From Arcicella aurantiaca (lineage in GTDB: Bacteria; Bacteroidota; Bacteroidia; Cytophagales; Spirosomataceae), in NCBI RefSeq assembly GCF_003148625.1, contig NZ_QGGO01000003.1, positions 62,001-126,000 of the forward strand: a DNA stretch of 64,000 nucleotides. The letters run 5' to 3'. Made by a program: the position numbers and the translations under genes. Below the pieces are notes generated by a model. It worked only from the letters and a program-made list of their open reading frames with translations. It ran no database searches and was not told where the DNA came from. Positions 51,293 to 59,533 of the stretch are shown one piece after another. The stretch's first letter is position 1. Each line of letters begins with the position of its first letter.

Positions 51293-51304
51293 GGAAAATA
51301 AATT

Positions 51305-51580
51305 TTAAGGAAAAACCTTATAAATATCTTTTCTCGCTAAAATTCTGGAAAGTATAATTACTCCATCTTCATTCAAGAAAAAGCCAATTCTAAAATCTTT
51401 GATTGATTTTACTTTTATACGGTATGAATTATTGTAACCCACCATTTTAGTAACACCTTCAATATCAGATAACTGTTCTGCAGATTGAATATTATCAATG
51501 ATTTCAACTATGCCTTCTTTGATATTTTTCGGCAGTTTTTTTGCATCTCTGACAAAACTTGATTGATATTCATATTCCAT
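51305..51580 (-). CDS. RelE/ParE-family type II toxin
   Basis: The 91-residue protein shows the RelE fold pattern: YEYQSSFVRDAKKLPKNIKEGIVEII, then a central KMVGYNNSYRIKVKSIKDFRIGFF and C-terminal VIILSRILARKDIYKVFP. The basic residues in the YRIKV...DFRIG strands and the terminal Arg/Lys/Tyr cluster fit mRNA-cleaving RelE toxins. It overlaps the antitoxin gene by 11 bp, the usual arrangement. Target and activity are not shown by sequence alone. Confidence 0.85.
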   Translation of the reverse strand: MEYEYQSSFVRDAKKLPKNIKEGIVEIIDNIQSAEQLSDIEGVTKMVGYNNSYRIKVKSIKDFRIGFFLNEDGVIILSRILARKDIYKVFP

Positions 51581-51782
51581 TTCTCAACCAATTTTCAAAA
51601 TTCACCTTTTCTGTTTTATTTAAAATTGGAGAATCTTTTTCCTCTTGCATCAAAGTCCAAAGCCCAATGTCTTCTTTTTGAGAATCAGAAAGAATTTGAG
51701 ATTTGATTTTAAGCAATTTCAAGAAACTCGAAACTGCTCTTAATTCATCATTATTTTGCGGAGTTATGACTATACTTTTCAT
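51570..51782 (-). CDS. Antitoxin of the RelE-type pair
   Basis: The 70-residue acidic protein (MKSIVITPQNNDELRAVSSFLKLL...) has a short N-terminal strand followed by helices, like the Bacteroidota antitoxins that precede RelE-type toxins. It overlaps the toxin gene by 11 bp. It starts 29 bp after the glyQS stop codon on the same strand, so glyQS transcripts may read into it. A perfect 7-bp inverted repeat lies 5-20 bp upstream of its start. Confidence 0.78.
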   Translation of the reverse strand: MKSIVITPQNNDELRAVSSFLKLLKIKSQILSDSQKEDIGLWTLMQEEKDSPILNKTEKVNFENWLRNGI

Positions 51783-51786
51783 TGAA

Positions 51787-51802
51787 TTACAATTTATTGT
51801 AA
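51787..51802. promoter_or_regulatory. Candidate antitoxin operator
   Basis: TTACAAT and ATTGTAA form a perfect inverted repeat with a 2-bp centre, placed between the glyQS stop and the antitoxin start. Autoregulation by the antitoxin is inferred from position. Confidence 0.4.
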
Positions 51803-51811
51803 AAATTCTAC

Positions 51812-53308
51812 CTACAAAACCTCAAAAACCCTCTCCATACTCACCGCAAACCCAATTTTATCACGTAAGTCAGCAATAGCAACCCGCTCTTGTTCCATTG
51901 AATCACGGTGACGGATGGTTACGGTTTCGTCTTCCATTGTTTGGTAATCTACCGCAATACAGTATGGCGTTCCAATCAAATCTTGACGAGTATAACGTTT
52001 TCCGATTGCCCCACCATCATCGTAAGTTACATTAAATGAACGTTTTAAAGCATGGTAAATATCTTGTGCTTTTTCAGCCAAACCATCTTTTTTCACCAAT
52101 GGCAACACGGCTGCTTTGATAGGGGCAACTGCTGGATGGAATTTTAAATATGTTCTTTGTTTGGCATTTTCACCTTCTCCAACTACTTCATCGGTATAAG
52201 CGTTACACAAAATAGCCAAGAAAAGACGGTCTGCACCCACAGATGTTTCTACAACGTAAGGAATATAATTTCCGTAAGGTTTGCCATTTTCGTCTAATTC
52301 AGCGTCAAAATACTGTTGTTTTTTGCGTGATAACTCTTGGTGAGCCGTCAAGTCAAAAGCAGTACGTGAGTGAATTCCTTCCATTTCTTTAAATCCGAAT
52401 GGAAATTTATATTCAATATCCACCGCAGCATTGGCGTAGTGAGCCAATTTTTCGTGGTCGTGATATTTCAAATTTTCAGCAGGTAAACCAATGGCTTGGT
52501 GGAATTTCAAACGAGTTTCTTTCCATTTGTTGTACCATTCCATTTCAGTGCCAGGGCGAACAAAGAATTGCATTTCCATTTGTTCAAATTCACGCATACG
52601 GAAGATGAAGTTACGAGCCACAATTTCGTTACGGAATGCTTTACCGATTTGTGCAATACCAAAAGGCACCTTCATGCGTCCTGATTTCTGAACGTTCAAG
52701 AAGTTTACAAAAATACCTTGTGCCGTTTCTGGACGAAGATAAATCAAAGAAGCATCTTCCGAAACCGCACCTACTTGCGTTGAGAACATCAAGTTAAATT
52801 GACGAACTTCCGTCCAGTTTGCTGTATTTGAAATTGGACATTTGATGCCTTCGTCTAAAATAATTTGGCGTAAACCCGACATATCATCGGCAGTCATGGC
52901 AGCAGCCATCGCTTCTAATAATGCTTTTCCTTTTTCTGGTGTTCCTTCTGCTTCGTATTGTTCAGCTTTAGCTTCCAATAATTGGTCGGCACGATAACGT
53001 TTTTTAGAATCTTTGTTGTCAATCATCGGGTCGTTGAATGAATCCACGTGACCAGACGCTTTCCATGTAAGCGGGTGCATAAAAATCGCTGCATCAATAC
53101 CAACTACGTTATCGTTAAGCATTGTCATGGCTTTCCACCATAGCGTTTTTAAGTTATTTTTTAGTTCAACACCATTCTGACCGTAGTCATAAACGGCTTG
53201 AAGACCATCATAAATTTCAGAAGAAGGGAACACAAAGCCATATTCTTTGGCGTGCGAAATAATGTCTTTTAACGTTGAAGCGGTATCTTGTTGTTTTTGC
53301 TCTGCCAT
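51812..53308 (-). CDS. glyQS: Glycine--tRNA ligase (homodimeric, alpha2 type)
   Basis: The 498-residue class II synthetase charges tRNA-Gly. Characteristic blocks are YGFVFPSSEIYDGLQAVYDYGQNG, FNLMFSTQVG, the motif 2 region IAQIGKAFRNEIVARNFIFRMREFEQMEMQFFV, and motif 3 ETSVGADRLFLAILCNAY, with the anticodon-binding domain from about residue 395. It is the single-chain type used by Bacteroidota, archaea and Gram-positives such as Thermus relatives rather than the alpha2beta2 enzyme. It lies just upstream of a toxin-antitoxin pair. Confidence 0.95.
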   Translation of the reverse strand: MAEQKQQDTASTLKDIISHAKEYGFVFPSSEIYDGLQAVYDYGQNGVELKNNLKTLWWKAMTMLNDNVVGIDAAIFMHPLTWKASGHVDSFNDPMIDNKDSKKRYRADQLLEAKAEQYEAEGTPEKGKALLEAMAAAMTADDMSGLRQIILDEGIKCPISNTANWTEVRQFNLMFSTQVGAVSEDASLIYLRPETAQGIFVNFLNVQKSGRMKVPFGIAQIGKAFRNEIVARNFIFRMREFEQMEMQFFVRPGTEMEWYNKWKETRLKFHQAIGLPAENLKYHDHEKLAHYANAAVDIEYKFPFGFKEMEGIHSRTAFDLTAHQELSRKKQQYFDAELDENGKPYGNYIPYVVETSVGADRLFLAILCNAYTDEVVGEGENAKQRTYLKFHPAVAPIKAAVLPLVKKDGLAEKAQDIYHALKRSFNVTYDDGGAIGKRYTRQDLIGTPYCIAVDYQTMEDETVTIRHRDSMEQERVAIADLRDKIGFAVSMERVFEVL

Positions 53309-53317
53309 TGTTATTCA

Positions 53318-53450
53318 GTTATCAATTATCAGTAATCAGTTAACAATCATCAGTAAACAACAGTTTATTACAAGTTATTAGGTACAAAATGTATTATTAC
53401 TTACCGATAACTGTTTACTGCTAACTGTTTACTGCTAACTGTTTACAAAG
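53318..53450. repeat. Inverted 'CAGTTATCAGTAATCAG' word repeat
   Basis: The left arm CAGTTATCAATTATCAGTAA begins at 53318; the right arm ACTGTTTACTGCTAACTG is repeated near 53408-53447. The 356-bp spacer holds this hairpin, then the promoter at 53522-53552. The same words occur in the 32.3-32.7 kb spacer and inside the GT9 gene at 58938. Confidence 0.75.
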
Positions 53451-53521
53451 TTAGCTTTTTTGGATTGAATTGCTTGTTTTCATTTTCAGAATAATCATGC
53501 CAAAGCTGAATTTTGTAATAT

Positions 53522-53552
53522 TTTGTCAATTAAGATGATTCATCTATATTTG
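53522..53552 (+). promoter_or_regulatory. Bacteroidota-type promoter
   Basis: TTTG at 53522-53525, 19 bp, then TATATTTG at 53545-53552: an exact fit to TTTG-N19-TAnnTTTG. It predicts a start near 53559 and a leader of about 105 nt for the beta-propeller gene. Confidence 0.65.
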
Positions 53553-53664
53553 TTGTGATTAGTTTCTGCACATTCTCCTTATCTACATTCTTTAATTGAT
53601 TAGAATGATTTGTGCAATTACTATCATTAATAATTCCACACAATCACTTTTAACAATTCAAAAA

Positions 53665-55560
53665 ATGAAAATTAAAACTACCACTCTTTTACTACTACTA
53701 TTTTTAAGTCTCTCCACTTTTGCTCAACGTACTTTTGACAGTGTCATCGAAGCAGAAGGAAATATCCAAGATTTAGTCCAGAATGAAATTACAGGCGTTA
53801 TTGTCATCAAAGTCGGCTCAACGATACAAGGTATCAATGCTGAAACCAAACAACAAGTTTGGAAATTGACCAAAGATGATTTCGGAGGAGCTTCTGTTAA
53901 AGACATTTTGAGTGACCCTGAATTTGGCAAGATTTTCAAGGAGAAAAAAGAATTGACCAGCGTACCTAATAGCCCGTATGTGGAGGCTTTTGTCAATTCT
54001 AAATACATGATTATCAATACCGAAACTGGTAAAGTCGTGTATAATTCTTCAAAAGAATCTTTTTTCGTTTTTCAATCAGATTTTCTTCCTGAGTCGGACG
54101 AATATTTATTGACTTTGAAAACGGGAGATGATATGTCAATCGCTTTATTAGACATGAAATCTGGGGCTTTGAAATGGACTTCAGTTGTAAGTAAAGCCAA
54201 ATCTTTGTTTAGCTTTTCATTGAAAGAATCTGCCAACACCAACATTGCCAAAATCAATGGTGAAACTATCTATTATTTACTTTATGGCAAATTGTACTCT
54301 TTCAATAAAACGTCTGGTAAACTTAACTGGACGGGTGAAGAAGAATACACTAAGTTTTTCTTAACACAAAATGACAAAAACATCGTTGTGGTGAATAGCA
54401 AAGGAATTATGTCTTCAAAAGAATACTTAAACGTATTGAATACGGATAACGGAAAGAGTATTTGGGCAGAATCAATCAAGACTAAGAGAGTTGTATATTT
54501 AGAAGATTGGGGGACAAAAATATTAGTGGCACATTACGGCGGTTTTAACTTTTTTGACTTGAAAACAGGAGAAAAAATCTGGAAAAAAGATGCTCGTGGT
54601 GATGGTTTAAAACGTGTTATTCCAATCGACCAAGACTTTTTATATGTAGCTGAAAACGAAATGATGTTGATTAATAAAAACGGTGAAAAACTTTGGAAGA
54701 GCTTTATTGAAATTGCTGATGAAAAAGAAGACCCAATTTATTATCTTGGAAAAGTGGGCGAAAAAGTAATGTATTTAACAGGTACTTACGGAAATATGGT
54801 GGACTATAAAAGTGGTCGTAAATTATGGAAACGTAATATCAAGTTCAACGAAAAACGCCCTGTGTTGCCTACTTTCGACGAAGTTTCTCAATCTTACTTA
54901 GTTTATAACGATGAGAAATTATACAAATTTAATCCTTCAATTGACGATAAACCTGAGCCATTTGCGGAGGTTAATATCAAAAGAGAGAAAGAATTGAGTG
55001 GTATTGAATTATTTCCTTGGGGCGTTGTATTGTCTGGTCCAGTAGAGGTAATGGGCGTAGGAATGGACGGAAAAGAGAAATATCACAAAACTTATACACA
55101 ACCAGGTGAAGGAAATCGTATGTTGGTAAAAGGGTTAGCTCGTGTAGGAAGTATTGCTGCGGGAGCAAATTCGGTAGTATCGGGCATCGAAGGAAGTGAA
55201 TGGACTATGACTTACCGTGACGAAGCTGGAAATATGAGAACAGAGAAAATCAAAGATGCAGACCAAAGTAAATTGGCAGAATCAAGAGTTTCTGCTGCTG
55301 GTTCGGCAGCTTTAGGGCAATTGGCTTCGAGATATAGCAAACGTTTTAATGCGATGAAACAAAATAGAGATTTCTCATATATCTACGCAAAAGACGAAGC
55401 AGCAGGTAAAATATTAGTGAAAATTAGAAAAGAAGATGGTTCGGAAGTAGATAAATTGATTTTCAAAAACGATAGACCTGTTTACGAAATCGACCCAGCT
55501 ACACAAAATATTTTCTATATTTATGAAAATAAATTAATGATATTTGACGCTAAGAAATAA
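53665..55560 (+). CDS. Secreted PQQ-like beta-propeller protein
   Basis: From the ATG at 53665 the protein is 631 residues with a signal peptide (MKIKTTTLLLLLFLSLSTFAQ). The rest has repeated beta-propeller blades of the PQQ/WD-like kind (INAETKQQVWKL, MKSGALKWTSVV, FNKTSGKLNWTGEE, LNTDNGKSIWAESI, FDLKTGEKIWKKDA), each with the Gly-x-x-x-Trp closure. No dehydrogenase cofactor ligands are evident, so it is more likely a binding or assembly protein in the periplasm. The start at 53596 would place the signal peptide internally. The following gene is also secreted. Confidence 0.83.
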   Translation: MKIKTTTLLLLLFLSLSTFAQRTFDSVIEAEGNIQDLVQNEITGVIVIKVGSTIQGINAETKQQVWKLTKDDFGGASVKDILSDPEFGKIFKEKKELTSVPNSPYVEAFVNSKYMIINTETGKVVYNSSKESFFVFQSDFLPESDEYLLTLKTGDDMSIALLDMKSGALKWTSVVSKAKSLFSFSLKESANTNIAKINGETIYYLLYGKLYSFNKTSGKLNWTGEEEYTKFFLTQNDKNIVVVNSKGIMSSKEYLNVLNTDNGKSIWAESIKTKRVVYLEDWGTKILVAHYGGFNFFDLKTGEKIWKKDARGDGLKRVIPIDQDFLYVAENEMMLINKNGEKLWKSFIEIADEKEDPIYYLGKVGEKVMYLTGTYGNMVDYKSGRKLWKRNIKFNEKRPVLPTFDEVSQSYLVYNDEKLYKFNPSIDDKPEPFAEVNIKREKELSGIELFPWGVVLSGPVEVMGVGMDGKEKYHKTYTQPGEGNRMLVKGLARVGSIAAGANSVVSGIEGSEWTMTYRDEAGNMRTEKIKDADQSKLAESRVSAAGSAALGQLASRYSKRFNAMKQNRDFSYIYAKDEAAGKILVKIRKEDGSEVDKLIFKNDRPVYEIDPATQNIFYIYENKLMIFDAKK

Positions 55561-55566
55561 TTAATA

Positions 55567-55689
55567 AAATGCCGAAATTGAGTACCAAGTATTAGGTATT
55601 AAGTGCCAAGTTTTTGTCGTAAAATAAGATTTTCTTCAAATTCTAAATCCTTAATATATATGACTTATTACACAATTTCGGCATTTTTT
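55567..55689 (+). terminator. Long-loop hairpin with T tract
   Basis: ATGCCGAAATTG at 55569-55580 pairs with CAATTTCGGCAT at 55673-55684, followed by T7. The loop of about 92 nt contains the word repeat AAGTATTAGGTATTAAG. It follows the beta-propeller gene and ends 7 bp before the next start codon. Confidence 0.65.
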
Positions 55690-55695
55690 TGTCTT

Positions 55696-57600
55696 ATGAA
55701 AAAACTACTAATCACTACAATCTTGATATTTTGCTTCATAAGCACATATTCGCAAGATAAAGTAAAATTCACTAAGAAAAACTTTACGATTCCAAGCATT
55801 TCTCCTTCCGAATTTCCTTGTTTAGATGATGTTTTAACACAATCAACGACTTTCCAAATTGCCGATAAAGTACCAGTTGCTTTACCGATGTTAAAAAAAG
55901 ATTATTTTAAAATTGATGGTTTTATAAAAGATGTTAATGAGAATGGACAAATGAAAATTTATGTATCCATTTCGCAACCTGAGTATTTGAAAAGTCGAGT
56001 TGATACGTTCTTCAATAAAAAAACATACAGATTTTATTATGTGCCTTCTTACGTTTTCAAAGTAACCATTAAAGTGGAGGTGAAATGTAAAGCTCAGAGC
56101 ATTTATACGGAAGAATTTAAAGCTCTTGAAAGAATCCCTGTGGATGAATTTCAAACCAAAGAAGAACTAATTAAAGGGTTGACTAACATTGAGTTAAAGA
56201 ATGAATTTGGGTCGGAAATAGAAAAGGCAGTTAATATGTCCTTGATGAATATTCAGAGGAAATTAAATCAAAAATTAGGCTATTTTACCAATCAGAGTAA
56301 AGAAACGTTCGTGTTTTTAACCAATAAAGAACATCCAGAATATGCTAAAATGCTTGAATTTGAGAATGAAATAACGGCTCAAATGGCAAAAGTAACTCTT
56401 GAAAAGGGATTAGATGCAATGGCTCTTGTACCTCATGTAGCGTATTTAGAAGGACTTTTGACAAAATATCCAGCGTCGCCAGATAATACTAAAATTCGTT
56501 TTATCGTCACAAATAATTTAGCTCAACTTTATTTTTTATTGGAAAATAAAGACAAAGCACTGTTGGTAAGCGACTTGTTGATTAAAAATGATATGCGAAA
56601 AATTTGGGGTAGAGAATTGATTGACCGTACAGATAACGCTCGTTTTGCCAATCTGAAAATTCGTCATCATTTACCAAGATTTTCGGAATTAAAGAAATTA
56701 GGGTTTCAGATGCAACAGGAAGCCATTCAAGAAAAAGAGGATACGAGATTGGCATTTTTTGAGAAAATAGAAAGGGATATTGCCGATTGGGAACAAGAAA
56801 AAACGAATCGTTTAAAGTATATTGAAACTGCCAAAAACACTAAAATATCCATGTTAGATTCTGTCTCGAAACAGAATAATGCTGCATTACTCAAGAAAAT
56901 AGTTGATGGCTACGGTGGCGGACAAATTTTGAAAGGTGTAGAGAAAGTTCATATCCTTTCAAAGCTCACTTTTGAAGAAACGAATATTCCTGTTTATGAT
57001 GAAAAATGGGGGCTTGCATTTACCAATTATCTCTTAAAAAAGAAAAATCCAGACCTTTTTTATGTAGTTGTCAATCAGGCAGAATCTTGGCAACATGATG
57101 ACCGTGTGAGAGCTGAAAAGTGGAAAAAGATGTCAAATTCTGATTATTTGAATGTTTTGCCCAATTTAGACCCACTTTATTTGCTGTCGTCATTTCGTTT
57201 GGATTTATGGAATAATTATGAACTTTTAGCTGATGCTATCATCGACGGACGTTTGTGTTATCATTTGACATACATAGAAAAAACAGTTAATTCAAGCAAT
57301 AGGAGTGTTCCCAAAACAGAGCATCATTTGTTTATCGACCAAGAAAAAAATAGAGTGATTTCTTCTGAAAAAATTGAATTTGAAGACGGTAAAAAGTTGT
57401 CTTTCGAGCGTAAAATTTATCAAGATTACCGAGAATTAATTAGCTTGAATAGCGGAGCTGTACCACACCGAATTTTATATCAAATTGAGGACTTTTATGG
57501 AGAAACCTTTTATCAAGAACAAATTGAAAAAATAGAAATTAATTCAGGTTTTGCCAATCGGATTTTTATTAAAGAAGTTTATTCGGGAGGGTTTAAATGA
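55696..57600 (+). CDS. Large secreted protein of unknown function
   Basis: The 634-residue protein starts at 55696 with a signal peptide (MKKLLITTILIFCFISTYSQ); the ATG at 55603 lies in a hairpin loop. No domain is recognised. The middle (about 225-330) is helical and TPR-like (LAQLYFLLENKDKALLVSDLLIKNDM), and a basic coiled stretch (about 345-395) precedes an outer-membrane-assembly-like C-terminal beta region (YHLTYIEKTVNSSNRSVPKTEHHLFID, reminiscent of lipoprotein-carrier folds). It follows the beta-propeller protein and may act with it in the envelope; this is inference. Confidence 0.65.
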   Translation: MKKLLITTILIFCFISTYSQDKVKFTKKNFTIPSISPSEFPCLDDVLTQSTTFQIADKVPVALPMLKKDYFKIDGFIKDVNENGQMKIYVSISQPEYLKSRVDTFFNKKTYRFYYVPSYVFKVTIKVEVKCKAQSIYTEEFKALERIPVDEFQTKEELIKGLTNIELKNEFGSEIEKAVNMSLMNIQRKLNQKLGYFTNQSKETFVFLTNKEHPEYAKMLEFENEITAQMAKVTLEKGLDAMALVPHVAYLEGLLTKYPASPDNTKIRFIVTNNLAQLYFLLENKDKALLVSDLLIKNDMRKIWGRELIDRTDNARFANLKIRHHLPRFSELKKLGFQMQQEAIQEKEDTRLAFFEKIERDIADWEQEKTNRLKYIETAKNTKISMLDSVSKQNNAALLKKIVDGYGGGQILKGVEKVHILSKLTFEETNIPVYDEKWGLAFTNYLLKKKNPDLFYVVVNQAESWQHDDRVRAEKWKKMSNSDYLNVLPNLDPLYLLSSFRLDLWNNYELLADAIIDGRLCYHLTYIEKTVNSSNRSVPKTEHHLFIDQEKNRVISSEKIEFEDGKKLSFERKIYQDYRELISLNSGAVPHRILYQIEDFYGETFYQEQIEKIEINSGFANRIFIKEVYSGGFK

Positions 57601-57619
57601 TTTTCTTATAATCTCAAGC

Positions 57620-57655
57620 AAAAACTCATGATTTTTATTTCGTGAGTTTTTTTTG
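57620..57655 (+). terminator. Rho-independent terminator
   Basis: AAAACTCA and TGAGTTTT pair around a 14-nt loop and run into T8, 20 bp after the stop of the large secreted protein gene. Confidence 0.8.
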
Positions 57656-57685
57656 TGTATAAAAAGCCATATTTTTGTGTATAAA
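57650..57685. promoter_or_regulatory. Candidate VapB operator and -7 element
   Basis: The 14-bp sequence TTTTTGTGTATAAA occurs twice, at 57650-57663 and 57672-57685, exactly 22 bp apart (two helical turns). A TATTTTTG at 57670-57677 matches the -7 consensus and overlaps the second copy, 18 bp before the vapB start. The arrangement suits autorepression. Confidence 0.5.
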
Positions 57686-57694
57686 TCAAAAAAC

Positions 57695-57901
57695 ATGAGA
57701 ACAAATATTGATATAAATGATGATTTGATGGCAAAAGCTATGCTTGCAACAGGTTTGAAAACCAAAAAGGCTGTCATTGAAAAAGCACTTGGAGATGTGT
57801 ATTACTACTTTTTGATTCAAGAAATGGAATCTTTAAGAGGAAATAACACATGGAAAGGAGATTTGGAAAAGATGAGGACTCAAGACGCAACAGAACTATG
57901 A
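57695..57901 (+). CDS. vapB: VapB-type antitoxin
   Basis: From the ATG at 57695 the protein is 68 residues: MRTNIDINDDLMAKAMLATG then LKTKKAVIEKALGDVY, a ribbon-helix-helix DNA-binding fold, and a toxin-neutralising tail. This matches the VapB family paired with PIN-domain toxins. The stop TGA overlaps the vapC start ATG (ATGA), giving coupled translation. A longer frame from 57653 runs back into the terminator and is rejected. Two direct repeats just upstream are candidate binding sites. Confidence 0.9.
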   Translation: MRTNIDINDDLMAKAMLATGLKTKKAVIEKALGDVYYYFLIQEMESLRGNNTWKGDLEKMRTQDATEL

Positions 57902-58293
57902 TTTTATTTGATACTTCTGTATGGATTGATTATCTCAATAAAAAACAAACCTCAAAGGTTGTGATTTTAGAAAATTTCTTTGCGATAAGAGCGAGGGTTT
58001 TCATAACGCCCACAATTATTCAAGAAGTATTGCAAGGAATATCTGACCAGAAACGATTTGAAGTAGCTTCAAGACTATTGTTAGCTCAACAATTACTAAC
58101 ATTAAATTCTGTTGAAGTTGCTGTTGAGGCTGCAAACTTATATCGTTCTTTACGAAAAAAAGGCGTAACAATCAGAAAGCCAAACGACTGTTTAATAGCA
58201 AGTTATGCCATACATTTCAATGTAGAGATTTGTCATAATGATTCTGATTTTGACCTAATCGCTCAAAATTCTTCGCTGAAAATTACGCAATAA
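57898..58293 (+). CDS. vapC: VapC PIN-domain toxin ribonuclease
   Basis: From 57898 the protein is 131 residues. PIN acidic residues are visible: D5 (LFDTSVWIDYL), E43 (IIQEVLQGI), D97 (KPNDCLIASYA) and D115/D117 (HNDSDFDLIA), so the Mg-dependent ribonuclease site looks intact. VapC toxins cut RNA, commonly tRNA or rRNA, when free of VapB. It overlaps vapB by 4 bp and ends 1 bp before the GT9 gene starts, so it is probably in one transcript with that gene. Confidence 0.92.
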   Translation: MILFDTSVWIDYLNKKQTSKVVILENFFAIRARVFITPTIIQEVLQGISDQKRFEVASRLLLAQQLLTLNSVEVAVEAANLYRSLRKKGVTIRKPNDCLIASYAIHFNVEICHNDSDFDLIAQNSSLKITQ

Positions 58294-58294
58294 C

Positions 58295-59269
58295 ATGACC
58301 AAATTCCTAATTATCCGTTTTTCATCTATTGGTGATATTGTCTTGACAACGCCTGTAATTCGTTGTTTAAAGCAACAATATCCAGATGCGGAGGTGCATT
58401 ATGTTACCAAAAAATCATACAAAACGCTTCTTGAAAATAATCCATACATTGACAAGGTTTTTATCTTAGAAAAAAGTCTTAATGATTTGGTAAAGGATTT
58501 AAAATCAGAGAAATATGATTATGTGATAGATTTGCACAATAATCTGAGAACAAGGATTATTAAGATACGGCTAAAATCTCCCCTCTCTTTTGGTGAGGGG
58601 GCGGGGGTGAGGTCTTTCAGTTTTGATAAATTGAATTTTCAGAAATGGATTTTGGTTAAATTCAAGAAAGACATTATGCCGAAAGTTCATATTGTGGACA
58701 GATACATGAAAACGGTGGAATCTTTGGGTGTGAAAAATGACAATAAAGGACTTGATTATTTTATTCCCGAAAAAGACGATTTGCCTTTAGAATGGTTGCC
58801 AGAGGCTTTTCAAAGTAAATATGCGGTTTATGCTATCGGTGGGCAACACGAAACTAAAAAAATGCCATTGCATAAAATGGTTGAATTATGCAAAACAATA
58901 AAATTGCCTTTAGTATTAATTGGTGGAAAAGAGGATACAGTTATCAGTGAGCAGTTATCAGTTATCAGTAACAGTAGTCCTATTTTTGATGCTTGTGGAA
59001 AAATGAACTTAAATCAGTCGGCTTCCATTATTCAAAAGGCAGAGGTTGTTTACACCCATGATACAGGAATGATGCACGTAGCGGCGGCGTTAAAAAAGAA
59101 AGTGATTTCTATTTGGGGAAATACCGTTCCTGAGTTTGGAATGTACCCGTATCAGACGAGTTTTGAGATTATTGAGAATAAAAATTTGACTTGTCGCCCG
59201 TGTTCTAAAATTGGTTACGACAAATGTCCAGCGGGACATTTTAAGTGTATGAATGAGTTGGAATTTTAG
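58295..59269 (+). CDS. Glycosyltransferase family 9 (heptosyltransferase-like) with two in-frame repeat insertions
   Basis: The 324-residue GT-B enzyme transfers a sugar (heptose-type) in lipopolysaccharide core synthesis. The N-terminal IIRFSSIGDIVLTTPVIRCLKQQYP and the C-terminal AEVVYTHDTGMMHVAAALKKKVISIWGNTVPEF are intact. Residues 94-107 (KSPLSFGEGAGVRS) and about 215-227 (TVISEQLSVISNS) are encoded by spacer-type repeat words and have no counterpart expected in the family. They fall in surface loops between conserved blocks, so the enzyme may still fold. The gene starts 1 bp after vapC. Confidence 0.85.
   Translation: MTKFLIIRFSSIGDIVLTTPVIRCLKQQYPDAEVHYVTKKSYKTLLENNPYIDKVFILEKSLNDLVKDLKSEKYDYVIDLHNNLRTRIIKIRLKSPLSFGEGAGVRSFSFDKLNFQKWILVKFKKDIMPKVHIVDRYMKTVESLGVKNDNKGLDYFIPEKDDLPLEWLPEAFQSKYAVYAIGGQHETKKMPLHKMVELCKTIKLPLVLIGGKEDTVISEQLSVISNSSPIFDACGKMNLNQSASIIQKAEVVYTHDTGMMHVAAALKKKVISIWGNTVPEFGMYPYQTSFEIIENKNLTCRPCSKIGYDKCPAGHFKCMNELEF
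58578..58613. repeat. Repeat word inserted in frame in the GT9 gene (1)
   Basis: CTCCCCTCTCTTTTGGTGAG followed by GGGGCGGGGGTGAGGTC forms a G+C-rich palindrome (CCCCTC / GAGGGG) unlike the AT-rich host gene. It reads as SPLSFGEGAGVR. Twelve codons are added without breaking the frame. Confidence 0.85.
58938..58974. repeat. Repeat word inserted in frame in the GT9 gene (2)
   Basis: CAGTTATCAGTGAGCAGTTA followed by TCAGTTATCAGTAACAG is the same word family as the spacers at 53318-53450 and 32345-32701. It reads as part of TVISEQLSVISNS. Confidence 0.8.
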
Positions 59270-59293
59270 TAATTTTATTAAAAAAATAAAACG

Positions 59294-59533
59294 ATGACAG
59301 CAAACTTATTGGGATATGAAGAAGTAGCAGATTTCATTGCTGCCCTTGACCCGACTAAACTTTTGGAGTTAAAACCTTCAAAAACGGTACAATTAAGGGT
59401 TGAAGAACTGATTTCTACTAAAAAAGAAAATGGACTTTCTGCTGAAAATCAGTATGAATTAGACCGTTATTTAGCTTTGGAACATCTTGTTGCCTTAGCA
59501 AAAGCTCGTGCCAGAGTGTATTTGAAAAGATGA
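59294..59533 (+). CDS. 79-residue helical protein paired with an HNH nuclease
   Basis: The protein has an N-terminal GYEEVADFIAALDPTKLLEL and a C-terminal helix (LSAENQYELDRYLALEHLVALAKARARVYLKR). It overlaps the next gene by 4 bp (ATGA), so the two are translated together. Such small-protein/HNH pairs recur in cyanobacteria and Bacteroidota, but the role is not established to my knowledge. The size and coupling resemble antitoxin or immunity genes; this is inference only. Confidence 0.7.
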   Translation: MTANLLGYEEVADFIAALDPTKLLELKPSKTVQLRVEELISTKKENGLSAENQYELDRYLALEHLVALAKARARVYLKR

